From Bog-756 sp963841885 (lineage in GTDB: Bacteria; Actinomycetota; Acidimicrobiia; Acidimicrobiales; RAAP-2): a stretch of DNA of 64,000 nucleotides. The notes beneath the pieces were generated by a model. The model was not told the DNA's origin. It saw only the letters and a list, made by a program, of their open reading frames with translations, and did no database searches. Positions 52,476 to 60,481 of this stretch are shown one piece after another; position 1 is the stretch's first letter; each line of letters begins with the position of its first letter. A program made the position numbers and the translations under genes. The stretch covers positions 62,001 through 126,000 of the forward strand of contig CAWJEK010000008.1 of NCBI GenBank assembly GCA_963841885.1, in the 5' to 3' direction.

Positions 52476-54938
52476 TCACGACCGGATGCGCCCGTTGCCC
52501 GGGTCATAGGGCGCCCGGAGCCCGACGTCGGCCACCAGCCGCCGGCCACCGACATCGACCTGGTACGCGCCGTCGTCGACGAATGCCGGCGACACCGGGT
52601 CCCGGTCCGGGCGCCAGATGTAGGCCAGCCCCACGCAGGCGCCGATCGTGGCCGACCAGGCCACCGATGTCACCTGCCCGGCGGCCACCCCGTCGCGTAG
52701 GACCAGTTCGCCGCCCCACATCATCACCTCGGGATCCTGCAGTCGGAACGAGACCAGCCGGCGCCGGGGTCCCTCGGCCACGGCCCGCTCCACGGCCGCC
52801 CGGCCGACGAAGTCGATACCGGTGCCGAGCTTGCAGGTGAACCGGAGCCCGGCCTCGACGGGGTTGTGATCGGGCGTGAGGTCGGGTCCGAAGGCGCGGT
52901 ACCCCTTGTCGAGACGGAGGGAGTTGATGGCGTAGTACCCGGCCGGGCGGAGGGGGATGTCGGAGCCGGCCTCGACCAGGAGCTCGTAGACCCCGACGGC
53001 GAACTCCGTCGGGACGTACAGCTCCCAACCGAGTTCGCCCACGTAGGTGATCCGGGTGGCCCACACGGTCGCCCGGCCGAGGTCGATCTCCCGTCCCGAG
53101 GCGAAGGGGAATGCGGCATCCGAGAGGTCGGCCCGGCTGAGTCGCTGCAGCAGCTCGCGCGAGCGCGGGCCCATCACGCCGAAGACCGCCATCGAGGAGG
53201 AGACGTCCACCACCGCCGCCTGCTCGTCAGCCGCCACGTGACGCTCGATCCACGACCGGTCACGCATCACCGAGGCGGAGCCGGTGACCAGGAGGTAGCG
53301 ATCGTGGGCCAGCCGGGTGACCGTCACGTCCGCCTCGTAGCCGCCGCGCCGGTTGAGCATCCCCGTGTACACCGCCCGGCCGACGGGCACGGCCACGTCG
53401 GCGGTGCACAGTCGCTGCAGCACCTGTTCGGCATGGCGCCCGGTGATCAGCAGCTTGCCGAACGACGTCTCGTCGAACAGGGTGACCGCCCGGCGGGTGC
53501 ACTCCTGTTCGGCGACCGACCAGGGGAGCCAGTCCGGGCGGTCCCAGGTGTACCCGAGGACCGCGGCCTCTCCCGGCGGGGCGAACACGTTGGCCCGCTC
53601 CCAACCCATCTTGGAACCGAACTGGGCGTTGGCGGTCTCCAGCAGGTGGTAGACGGGCGAACGACGGAACGGTCGGGCGGTGACCAGCTCGCGGTTCGGC
53701 CACGGGATCTCGTAGTGCAGTCCGAGTATCTCCCCCACCCGGTCGTGGAGCCACTGGTTGTTCCCGTTGAAGGGCGCGAACCGGCGGATGTCCTGGGCCA
53801 CCAGGTCGACCGTGGGCTCGCCCTCGACGATCCACTCGGCCAGGGCGCGGCCGGCCCCACCCGCCGAGGCGATGCCCACCGAGTTGAACCCGGCGCCGAC
53901 GAAGAAATTGACCAGCTCCGGCGCCTCACCCACGATGAACTGGTTGTCGGGGGTGAAGCTCTCGGGTCCGTTGTAGAACTTGCGGATCCCGGTGTGGTGC
54001 AGCGCCGGGATCCGCTCGAGGGCGCTCTCCATCAGGACCGAGAAATGGTCCCAGTCCTCATCGAGGAGCTGGAATTCGAAGGGGTGCGGCAGTTGGTCGG
54101 GCGCCACCCAGGGTTTGGCCTCGGGCTCGAAGCCGCCGATCACCAGGCCGCCGACCTCCTCCTTGAAGTAGGTGTACCCGTCGGGGTCCCGCAGGATGGG
54201 CAGCTGGGGGTGGACCCCCTCGATCCGCTCGGACACCACGTAGAAGTGCTCGGCCGAGTGGAGGGGCACGTTCACCCCGGCGAGCGCACCCACGGCCTTG
54301 GCCCACTGCCCGGCGCAGTTGACCACCACCTCGGCCTCGATCCGTCCCCGGTCGGTGACCACCCCGGTCACCCGTCCGTCCCGCTGCTCGACGCCGACCA
54401 CCCGGGTGCGCTCGAACACCCGGGCACCGCGGTCGCGGGCGCCGCGGGCCAGCGACGCGGTCACGTCGACCGGGTTGGCGGTACCGTCGCCCGGCAACCA
54501 GATGGCGCCCACCAGGTCGTCGACGGCCAGCGGGGGGTAGAGCTCCTTCGCCCGCTGCGGGCTGATGAGCTCGCACTCGAGGTCGTAGACCTCGGCGGTG
54601 GCCGCCGTACGGCGCAGTTGGACCATGCGATCCTCGGTGCGGGCCACCGTCACACCCCCGCACCGCTTGAACCCCGTGGCCAGTCCCGTCTCCGCCTCCA
54701 GTTCGTCGTAGAGCTGCGCCGAGTACTGGACCAGTCGGGTCCCTCCCTCCGTGGCCCGCAGTTGGCCCAACAGCCCGGCCGCGTGCCACGTGGTCCCGCA
54801 GGACAGCTGGCCCTGCTCGATCAGGACGACGTCGGTCCGCCCCAGCCGGGTCAGGTGATAAGCCACGCTGGTCCCGACAATGCCGCCGCCGATGATGACC
54901 ACGTCGGCCCGGTCGGGCAGTCCACTGTCGGTGCTCAT
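52476..54938 (-). CDS. FAD-dependent sarcosine/dimethylglycine dehydrogenase-like protein with GcvT domain
   Basis: 820 residues, close to bacterial dimethylglycine oxidase. The DAO domain (about 10-440) begins VVIIGGGIVGTSVAYHL, and W51-H52 in GTTWHAAGL is the position of covalent FAD attachment in the DMGDH/SARDH group. The C-terminal half (about 445-810) is a GcvT aminomethyltransferase-like domain that binds tetrahydrofolate in relatives. Expected chemistry is oxidative N-demethylation with transfer of the methyl carbon to folate. ATG 54938 has AGGA 7 bases upstream. It follows a choline-kinase-like gene on the same strand (69-bp gap). Confidence 0.88.
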   Translation of the reverse strand: MSTDSGLPDRADVVIIGGGIVGTSVAYHLTRLGRTDVVLIEQGQLSCGTTWHAAGLLGQLRATEGGTRLVQYSAQLYDELEAETGLATGFKRCGGVTVARTEDRMVQLRRTAATAEVYDLECELISPQRAKELYPPLAVDDLVGAIWLPGDGTANPVDVTASLARGARDRGARVFERTRVVGVEQRDGRVTGVVTDRGRIEAEVVVNCAGQWAKAVGALAGVNVPLHSAEHFYVVSERIEGVHPQLPILRDPDGYTYFKEEVGGLVIGGFEPEAKPWVAPDQLPHPFEFQLLDEDWDHFSVLMESALERIPALHHTGIRKFYNGPESFTPDNQFIVGEAPELVNFFVGAGFNSVGIASAGGAGRALAEWIVEGEPTVDLVAQDIRRFAPFNGNNQWLHDRVGEILGLHYEIPWPNRELVTARPFRRSPVYHLLETANAQFGSKMGWERANVFAPPGEAAVLGYTWDRPDWLPWSVAEQECTRRAVTLFDETSFGKLLITGRHAEQVLQRLCTADVAVPVGRAVYTGMLNRRGGYEADVTVTRLAHDRYLLVTGSASVMRDRSWIERHVAADEQAAVVDVSSSMAVFGVMGPRSRELLQRLSRADLSDAAFPFASGREIDLGRATVWATRITYVGELGWELYVPTEFAVGVYELLVEAGSDIPLRPAGYYAINSLRLDKGYRAFGPDLTPDHNPVEAGLRFTCKLGTGIDFVGRAAVERAVAEGPRRRLVSFRLQDPEVMMWGGELVLRDGVAAGQVTSVAWSATIGACVGLAYIWRPDRDPVSPAFVDDGAYQVDVGGRRLVADVGLRAPYDPGNGRIRS

Positions 54939-55007
54939 GTTCGTTCCGTTCCTGTCGTCGCGTCGGTCTTGGGAGGGGTGCGGAACCCGGTGCGTCACCG
55001 GGAGCGG

Positions 55008-55952
55008 TCAGTCGGGCCGCTGGACGTCCTCGATCAGCCGGTCGAGATCGGGTCCCCGGAAGGTGGCCACCGCCCGCTCGTACTTCTCCATGCCCCACGG
55101 CCAGAACTCGAAGTCGATGTCACTGGACGCCTCCTGGATCGAGGCCCACAGCGTCCATCCGTACTGACCCATCAGACCCTGCAGGCGCGCCCGGGCCACC
55201 CGATTGGCGAGGTGCCGACCGTGGTAGGCGGTGACCAGGTGCTCGAGCTGGTCGTCCGACAGGTGGCACTCGCTCCAGATGTTGCCGAGCTCGAAGCAGG
55301 GGTCGTTGTTGCCCGCGTACTCGTAGTCGATCAGGCGGATGCTGTCGCCGTCGTCGATGAAGTTGCCGGCCAGTAGGTCGTTGTTGCACGCCACGGTGGG
55401 CCCCGGCCGCACGGCCAGGGCGCCCCGGATCCGGTCCACGGCCGCCGCATGGTCGAGATAGTCCCCCGGCAACCGGTATCCCCGGTCGAGGACGATGCGG
55501 AGGTACCGCGCCTGGATGTCGAACATGTCGAACTCGTTGACGAAGGGAGGCCCACCGTGGAGGCGTCGGCACGCGGCGGCCACCCGATCGAGCACCCCCG
55601 GCGTGGCGAAGTCCGCGTCGGACAGTGTCCGGCCCTCGATGTACCCGATGACCAGGGCGGACTCCTCGGGGACGTAGGCGTGCACCGGCGCGCCCACCCC
55701 GGTCCCCGCGGCGATGACCGAGTTCCGGTACTCGTTGTCGCGGTCGATGGCCAGAGCCCCCGAGCCCGGACCGGCGATGCGGACCACGTAGGCGGCCTCG
55801 GGTGTCACCACCCGGTAGTTCCGGTTGGTGAGTCCCCCCGGCAGTTCGCTGATCTCGAGTGGACGGCCCCGCAGCACGTCGACCGCCTCCCGGAGGGACG
55901 GGGGGAGCATCATGCCGGCCTCGACCGGTGCACCCGCTCCTGTTCCGTCCAT
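55008..55952 (-). CDS. choline/ethanolamine kinase-like phosphotransferase, altered catalytic loop
   Basis: 314 residues. LTNRNYRV and YVVRIAG form the nucleotide-binding lobe of the LicA/choline-kinase-like group. The catalytic loop is CNNDLLAGN at 189-197 and the metal-binding Asp209 is in LIDYEYAGNN. The usual His before N-D in the loop is Asn190, while Asp192 and Asn197 remain. Activity is therefore likely but perhaps altered. First gene of the operon with the FAD/GcvT dehydrogenase; divergent from the GntR gene. ATG 55952 has GGGGAG just upstream. Confidence 0.82.
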   Translation of the reverse strand: MDGTGAGAPVEAGMMLPPSLREAVDVLRGRPLEISELPGGLTNRNYRVVTPEAAYVVRIAGPGSGALAIDRDNEYRNSVIAAGTGVGAPVHAYVPEESALVIGYIEGRTLSDADFATPGVLDRVAAACRRLHGGPPFVNEFDMFDIQARYLRIVLDRGYRLPGDYLDHAAAVDRIRGALAVRPGPTVACNNDLLAGNFIDDGDSIRLIDYEYAGNNDPCFELGNIWSECHLSDDQLEHLVTAYHGRHLANRVARARLQGLMGQYGWTLWASIQEASSDIDFEFWPWGMEKYERAVATFRGPDLDRLIEDVQRPD

Positions 55953-56025
55953 GTCTCCCCTAGGTGCACGATGGTTCGACCGGTCGTCCGCGGCCTGTCG
56001 TCGCCCCGCTGTCCGACTACTCCCG

Positions 56026-56033
56026 GTCTAGAC
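56026..56033. promoter_or_regulatory. TCTAGA-containing candidate GntR operator between divergent genes
   Basis: GTCTAGAC is a perfect 8-base palindrome in the 131-bp gap between the kinase-like gene and the GntR gene. Read on the minus strand it is TGTCTAGAC, sharing the 8-mer TGTCTAGA with the site in front of the APC permease gene. TCTAGA is rare in this GC-rich DNA; I found no other copy in the window by eye. Confidence 0.5.
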
Positions 56034-56083
56034 AGAAGTTACAGGACCCGGCCGTCCGGGACGACCCCGCTAGCATCCCCGCA

Positions 56084-56860
56084 GTGACGCGTGCGGAGAA
56101 CACCCTCGACTGGCTGGCCGGCGCGCCCACGTTCCCTCCTCCGGACGGTGTCCCCGCCCACGCCTCCATCGCCCGCTGGCTCACCGACCTCATCGGCCGC
56201 GGCGACCTGGTGCCGGGTGACCGCCTCCCCCGCGAGGACACCTTCGCCGCCTGCCTCGGCGTGAGCCGCATGACGCTGCGCCAGGCATTGGCCACCCTGG
56301 AGGGCAAAGGCACCCTGGAGCGCAAGACGGGCCGGCTCGGGGGCACCTTCGTGCGTGAACCGCGCATCGAATGCGATCTGACGGGGATGGCCGGGTTCAC
56401 CGAACAGATGCGGCGGTCCAACCTGCGGGCCGGGGCCCGGGTGGTGTCGGCCTCCACCGTGCCCGCCAACGCGACGGCGGCCACCGCCCTAGGCGTCCAA
56501 CGGGGCACACCGGTCCACGAGATCGTGCGCGTCCGCACGGCCCGTCGCGAGCCCCTCGCCATCGAGCGTTCGTACTTCCCGACCGGCCCGTTCCCCGACC
56601 TGCTCGACCACGGACTGTCCGGTTCGCTGTACACACTGATCACCCGGGTCTACGGCCAGCGGCCCACGTCGGCCCACGAGGACCTGGAGCCCGTCATCGC
56701 CCGCGGCGACGAGGCCGGACTACTGGCCGTCGAGCCGGGCTCCGCCCTCATGCTGATCACCCGCACGGCCTTCACCTCCGCCGGGCTGGCCGTCGAGTAC
56801 GCCCGGGACATCTTCCGGCCCGACCGGGTGCGGATCGCCCTGCGGACCGGCCTCACCTGA
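56084..56860 (+). CDS. GntR-family regulator with UTRA domain
   Basis: 258 residues. The winged-HTH spans about 25-90: HASIARWLTDLI, GDRLPREDTFAACLGVSRMTLRQALATLEGKGTLERK. A UTRA effector domain (HutC-like) spans about 105-255 and would bind a small ligand. GTG 56084. It is divergent from the kinase-dehydrogenase operon, and the TCTAGA element shared with the APC permease promoter suggests it controls all three transcripts, itself included. The ligand is probably the permease or kinase substrate. Confidence 0.9.
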   Translation: MTRAENTLDWLAGAPTFPPPDGVPAHASIARWLTDLIGRGDLVPGDRLPREDTFAACLGVSRMTLRQALATLEGKGTLERKTGRLGGTFVREPRIECDLTGMAGFTEQMRRSNLRAGARVVSASTVPANATAATALGVQRGTPVHEIVRVRTARREPLAIERSYFPTGPFPDLLDHGLSGSLYTLITRVYGQRPTSAHEDLEPVIARGDEAGLLAVEPGSALMLITRTAFTSAGLAVEYARDIFRPDRVRIALRTGLT

Positions 56861-56969
56861 TCCGCCACGCCACCGCCGCCCTCCGCTCGCCGTCATCGGA
56901 CGGACGGCTCCTCTGGAGGCCCCACCCCCGAGGCGGGGACACGGGAGTGCGGGACATGGTGGGCCTCGG

Positions 56970-58565
56970 TCAGATGCCCTTGGCGAGCTCCTCGTCGGAG
57001 ATGTCGATCGTCTGACGGGGACCGGTGAACCACTTCTTCACCGACAGATGCCAGTAGGCCCAGAGGGCGATCATCGCCACCGGAACGACGATGATCGTGT
57101 AGTTCACGTACTTCATCGAGAATCCGTTGTACCAGGGGATCCCCAGCTTGTAGGTCGGCATGAAGGCCATCACCGTGCACAGCACGATGTCGATGAGCGC
57201 GATCACGCACAGCCACTTGTACTTGGTGCCCATGTTCCATCCACCCTGCTTGAACCGCTCCCCCATGCGCCACCGATGCCAGATGGGGATGGCGAAGCAC
57301 CAGTACAGACCGATCACACCGATGGATACGACGGCGAAGAAGGCCACCGGGGAGGGGGCACCGTTCACGTCGACCGGAATAAGTGCCGGTGCGGTCAGGA
57401 TGATTCCGATGACGGCGGTCAGGATCACACCGGCCACCGGCACGCGGCGGGCGCTCAGCCGCGACCAGGTCTTGTGACCCGGTACTGCACCGTCCCGACT
57501 GAAGGCGAACAGCATGCGGGAACAGCTGGTCATGCAGGCCATGGTGCAGAAGAACTGACCGGCCGTCGAGATGAAGAGGACGGCGGCGGCCCATTTTGAG
57601 GTGAGTGCCTGTTCGAAGATGGTGGCCACTCCACCGCCGGCGGCCGAGACCTTGGCTGGGTCCTGGACGGCGAACAGGAAGGCCAGGAGGAGGATCCAAC
57701 CGCCGATCGCCGAGTAGAAGATCGACCGCCACATGCCCCTGGCCGCGGTGTCAGCCGCCGAGTGCGTCTCTTCGGACAGGTGGGCCGAGGCGTCGTAGCC
57801 GGTGATCGTGTACTGCGTCAGCAGACCGCCGATGGGCAGGATGATGAAGAGGAAGCCGATGCCACTGGTCTTCGTGCCGAAGATCCCGGTGTTGTTGATC
57901 CGGTTGGTGAACACGAAGGAGGCGCTGGCGTGATGGTGCGGGAGCAGGATCAGGATCAGGACGACGGCCGCCGCCCCGAAGACGTGCCACCAGACCGAGA
58001 CGTTGTTGACCATGGCCAACAGATGGCTCGAGAAGATGTTCACGATGGCGGCGATGACCAGGATCCCGATGAAGAACAGGAAGATGGTGTTGAGACTCCC
58101 CGAGTGCCAACTGGTGTCGAAGACCCCCAGGGTGAGGTCGAGGAACGTGGCGCACCCGTACGCCACCGATGCGACGATGGCCAACAATCCGATCAGGTTC
58201 AGCCAGCCGGTGTAGTAGCCGGCCTTCGGGCCGCCCAGCTTGGACGCCCACCAGTAGATGCCGCCCGACGTCGGGTAGGCGGACACCAGCTCGGCCAGAC
58301 AGAGTCCGATGCAGAGGATCAGCGCGGCCAGGATCGGCCAGCCCCAGGCGATGGCGGCCGGTCCGCCGCCGTTCCAACCACTGGCGAAGGTCGTGAAACA
58401 GCCGGCCAGGATGGAGATGATCGAGAAGGAGATGGCGAAGTTCGAGAAGCCGGACCACGACCGGCTCAGCTCCTGTTTGTACCCGAGCTCGGCCAGCAGC
58501 TCTTCGTCGGTCCGCACCCCGAGGTGCTCCGGCTCGATCTCGATCGGCTCGATTCCCTCAGGCAC
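56970..58565 (-). CDS. APC-superfamily amino acid/choline-type permease
   Basis: 531 residues, about twelve membrane helices. The N-terminal cytosolic segment (GVRTDEELLAELGYKQELSRSWSGF) and the AYPTSGGIYWWASKLGG loop are typical of the amino acid-choline transporter group (GABA, choline and related amines). GTG 58565 has AGAGGA 5 bases upstream. Convergent with the GntR gene across a 109-bp gap. Likely imports the compound handled by the kinase and dehydrogenase; exact substrate unknown. Confidence 0.9.
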   Translation of the reverse strand: MPEGIEPIEIEPEHLGVRTDEELLAELGYKQELSRSWSGFSNFAISFSIISILAGCFTTFASGWNGGGPAAIAWGWPILAALILCIGLCLAELVSAYPTSGGIYWWASKLGGPKAGYYTGWLNLIGLLAIVASVAYGCATFLDLTLGVFDTSWHSGSLNTIFLFFIGILVIAAIVNIFSSHLLAMVNNVSVWWHVFGAAAVVLILILLPHHHASASFVFTNRINNTGIFGTKTSGIGFLFIILPIGGLLTQYTITGYDASAHLSEETHSAADTAARGMWRSIFYSAIGGWILLLAFLFAVQDPAKVSAAGGGVATIFEQALTSKWAAAVLFISTAGQFFCTMACMTSCSRMLFAFSRDGAVPGHKTWSRLSARRVPVAGVILTAVIGIILTAPALIPVDVNGAPSPVAFFAVVSIGVIGLYWCFAIPIWHRWRMGERFKQGGWNMGTKYKWLCVIALIDIVLCTVMAFMPTYKLGIPWYNGFSMKYVNYTIIVVPVAMIALWAYWHLSVKKWFTGPRQTIDISDEELAKGI

Positions 58566-58639
58566 CGGCGTCCTCTTTCTCGTAGATGACTCGGACGATG
58601 ACGTCGAACTGCGGTGATGGACCCCTCGTGATTAGCGGC

Positions 58640-58670
58640 AACGTAACACCCGTATCGGGTTGTGTCTAGA
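58640..58670 (-). promoter_or_regulatory. promoter and TCTAGA operator of the APC permease gene
   Basis: On the minus strand TAGACA (58663-58668) and TACGTT (58640-58645) are spaced by 17 bases. The palindrome TCTAGA (58665-58670) overlaps the -35 box, so the GntR protein could block it. Between the boxes an imperfect inverted repeat, ACCCG-TAT-CGGGT, may bind a second factor. Confidence 0.5.
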
Positions 58671-58840
58671 GTATTTGACCTGGTCGAGGCGACAGCGGAG
58701 ACGGTCGCCCGGCCTGCCGGACCGGCCTGCGCGGGAGGGTCACCGGACACTCCCGGCCGACGTCCTGCGCCCCGGCGCGGCCCCCGATAGGGTCGTCCCG
58801 CGTCGCCCACGGCGGCGGTCGTCGGGGACGGAGGAGGGTC

Positions 58841-60406
58841 GTGGCACTGGACATCGGGCTCAAGGCGTTCGAGCGGGAGGTCCGCCGGGCCCGCCTCGAG
58901 GGCCGCCCGCCGCCGACGGTGGCCATCGTGGGCGGGGGACTGTCCGGGCTGGCCACCGCCATCCAGCTCACACGGGCCGGCGTGCGGAGCTTCACCGTCA
59001 TCGAGCAGTCGGACGGGGTCGGTGGTACCTGGCGCGACAACACCTATCCGGGAGCGGCTTGCGACGTCCCCTCCCATCTGTACTCCTTCTCCTTCGCGCC
59101 CAAGACGGACTGGTCGCGCCGTTTCGCCGGACAGCCCGAGATCCTCGACTACGCCGAGGATCTCGTCGACCGTTTCCACCTCACCCCCCATCTGCGGCTG
59201 GGCACCACCGTGACGTCGGCCCACTTCGACGAGTCCGACGACCGGTGGCGACTCCGACTGTGGGATGCCGGGGGCGAGCACACGATGGTGGCCGACACGG
59301 TCGTGTTCGCCTGCGGCCAGCTCAACCGTCCGCACCTGCCCGGTGTCGAGGGCCTCGACAGCTTTGCCGGGCCGTCGTGGCACTCCGCCCGCTGGGACCA
59401 TTCCGTCGACCTCGCCGGCCGACGGGTGGCGGTGGTCGGTACGGGGGCCAGCGCCATCCAGTTCGTGCCGCCGGTAGCCGCGGCGGCGGCCTCGACGACG
59501 GTGTTCCAGCGCAGTCCCAACTACGTGGCCCCGAAGAAGGACCGCGCCTACCCGGCGGCCGTCCGCGGAGCCCTCCAGCGCATCGGTCCGCTGCGGACCG
59601 GCTACCGCTGGTGGATCTACTGGAGCCTCGAAGCGCGATGGGTGACGTTCCGCCGCGACGGGTGGGCGGGACGGAAACTCCAGGCGCTGTTCCGCAAGGG
59701 CATCCGGGACGAGGTGGTGAACGACCGGCTGCCCGAGCACTCGGTGGTGCCCGACTACCCGGTCGGCTGCAAGCGCATCCTGATCTCCAACGACTGGTAC
59801 CCCGCCCTGCTCCGGCCCGACGTGACCGTGGTCGACTCGCCCGTCGTGCGGGTCGAACCCGACGCCGTGGTCACCGCCGACGGTCGGCGGCACGCCGCCA
59901 ACGTCCTGATCTACGGAACGGGTTTCGTCACCACGGCATTCCTGTCCCACATCGCCGTCACGGGGGCGGGCGGACGGTCGCTGGCCGACGCCTGGTCCGA
60001 CGGGGCCCATGCGTACCTCGGATCCACGGTCGCCGGCTTCCCCAACTGCTATGTCCTGTACGGGCCCAATACCAACCTCGGCCACAACTCGATCCTGTTC
60101 ATGGTGGAACGTCAACTGAACCTCCTCCTCCAGGCGTTGGCCGTGCAGACCCGGGCCACGACCGGTCCGGTGGGAGCCACCGTCTCCGTGCGGGCGGCCG
60201 CCTATGCCCGCGACGACCGGCGCACCCAGCGCCTGATGGACCGCACGGCGTGGGCCGCCGACTGCACCAGCTGGTACAAGGACGCCGCCGGGCGCATCAC
60301 CAACAACTGGCCGTCGTGGACCGTGCGCTACTGGTGGGACACCCTGCGTCTGCGCCCGGGCGACTTCGAGGTGACCGTCCCCGGCGCGGCGACCCCGCCG
60401 GCCTGA
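58841..60406 (+). CDS. flavin monooxygenase of Baeyer-Villiger type
   Basis: 521 residues. FAD motif GGGLSGLA near 29-36, GVGGTWRDNTYPGAACDVPSHLYS after it, the Baeyer-Villiger fingerprint FAGPSWHSARW near 175-185, and the NADPH motif VVGTGASAIQF. The fingerprint FxGxxxHxxxW is complete, so insertion of oxygen into ketones is plausible. GTG 58841 follows GGAGGAGGGTC. No alcohol dehydrogenase or esterase partner is adjacent. It is divergent from the APC permease, with 275 bp between them. Confidence 0.92.
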   Translation: MALDIGLKAFEREVRRARLEGRPPPTVAIVGGGLSGLATAIQLTRAGVRSFTVIEQSDGVGGTWRDNTYPGAACDVPSHLYSFSFAPKTDWSRRFAGQPEILDYAEDLVDRFHLTPHLRLGTTVTSAHFDESDDRWRLRLWDAGGEHTMVADTVVFACGQLNRPHLPGVEGLDSFAGPSWHSARWDHSVDLAGRRVAVVGTGASAIQFVPPVAAAAASTTVFQRSPNYVAPKKDRAYPAAVRGALQRIGPLRTGYRWWIYWSLEARWVTFRRDGWAGRKLQALFRKGIRDEVVNDRLPEHSVVPDYPVGCKRILISNDWYPALLRPDVTVVDSPVVRVEPDAVVTADGRRHAANVLIYGTGFVTTAFLSHIAVTGAGGRSLADAWSDGAHAYLGSTVAGFPNCYVLYGPNTNLGHNSILFMVERQLNLLLQALAVQTRATTGPVGATVSVRAAAYARDDRRTQRLMDRTAWAADCTSWYKDAAGRITNNWPSWTVRYWWDTLRLRPGDFEVTVPGAATPPA

Positions 60407-60481
60407 GGCCCGACGCGGCTGACCTGGACTTTCTCCCGCCTGACACCAATTCCGGAAGCCGCGTCGGTAACGTGGTGCGCC

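Noticed and set aside
52866..55376. 836-codon open frame on the plus strand opposite the FAD/GcvT dehydrogenase
   Set aside because: Shadow of the dehydrogenase gene; its translation is repetitive Gly/His/Asp with no recognisable domain.
58641..58653. 13-base identity ACGTAACACCCGT with 1050-1062
   Set aside because: In 64 kb of GC-rich sequence, identical 13-mers are expected by chance many times, and the two sites sit in front of unrelated genes.
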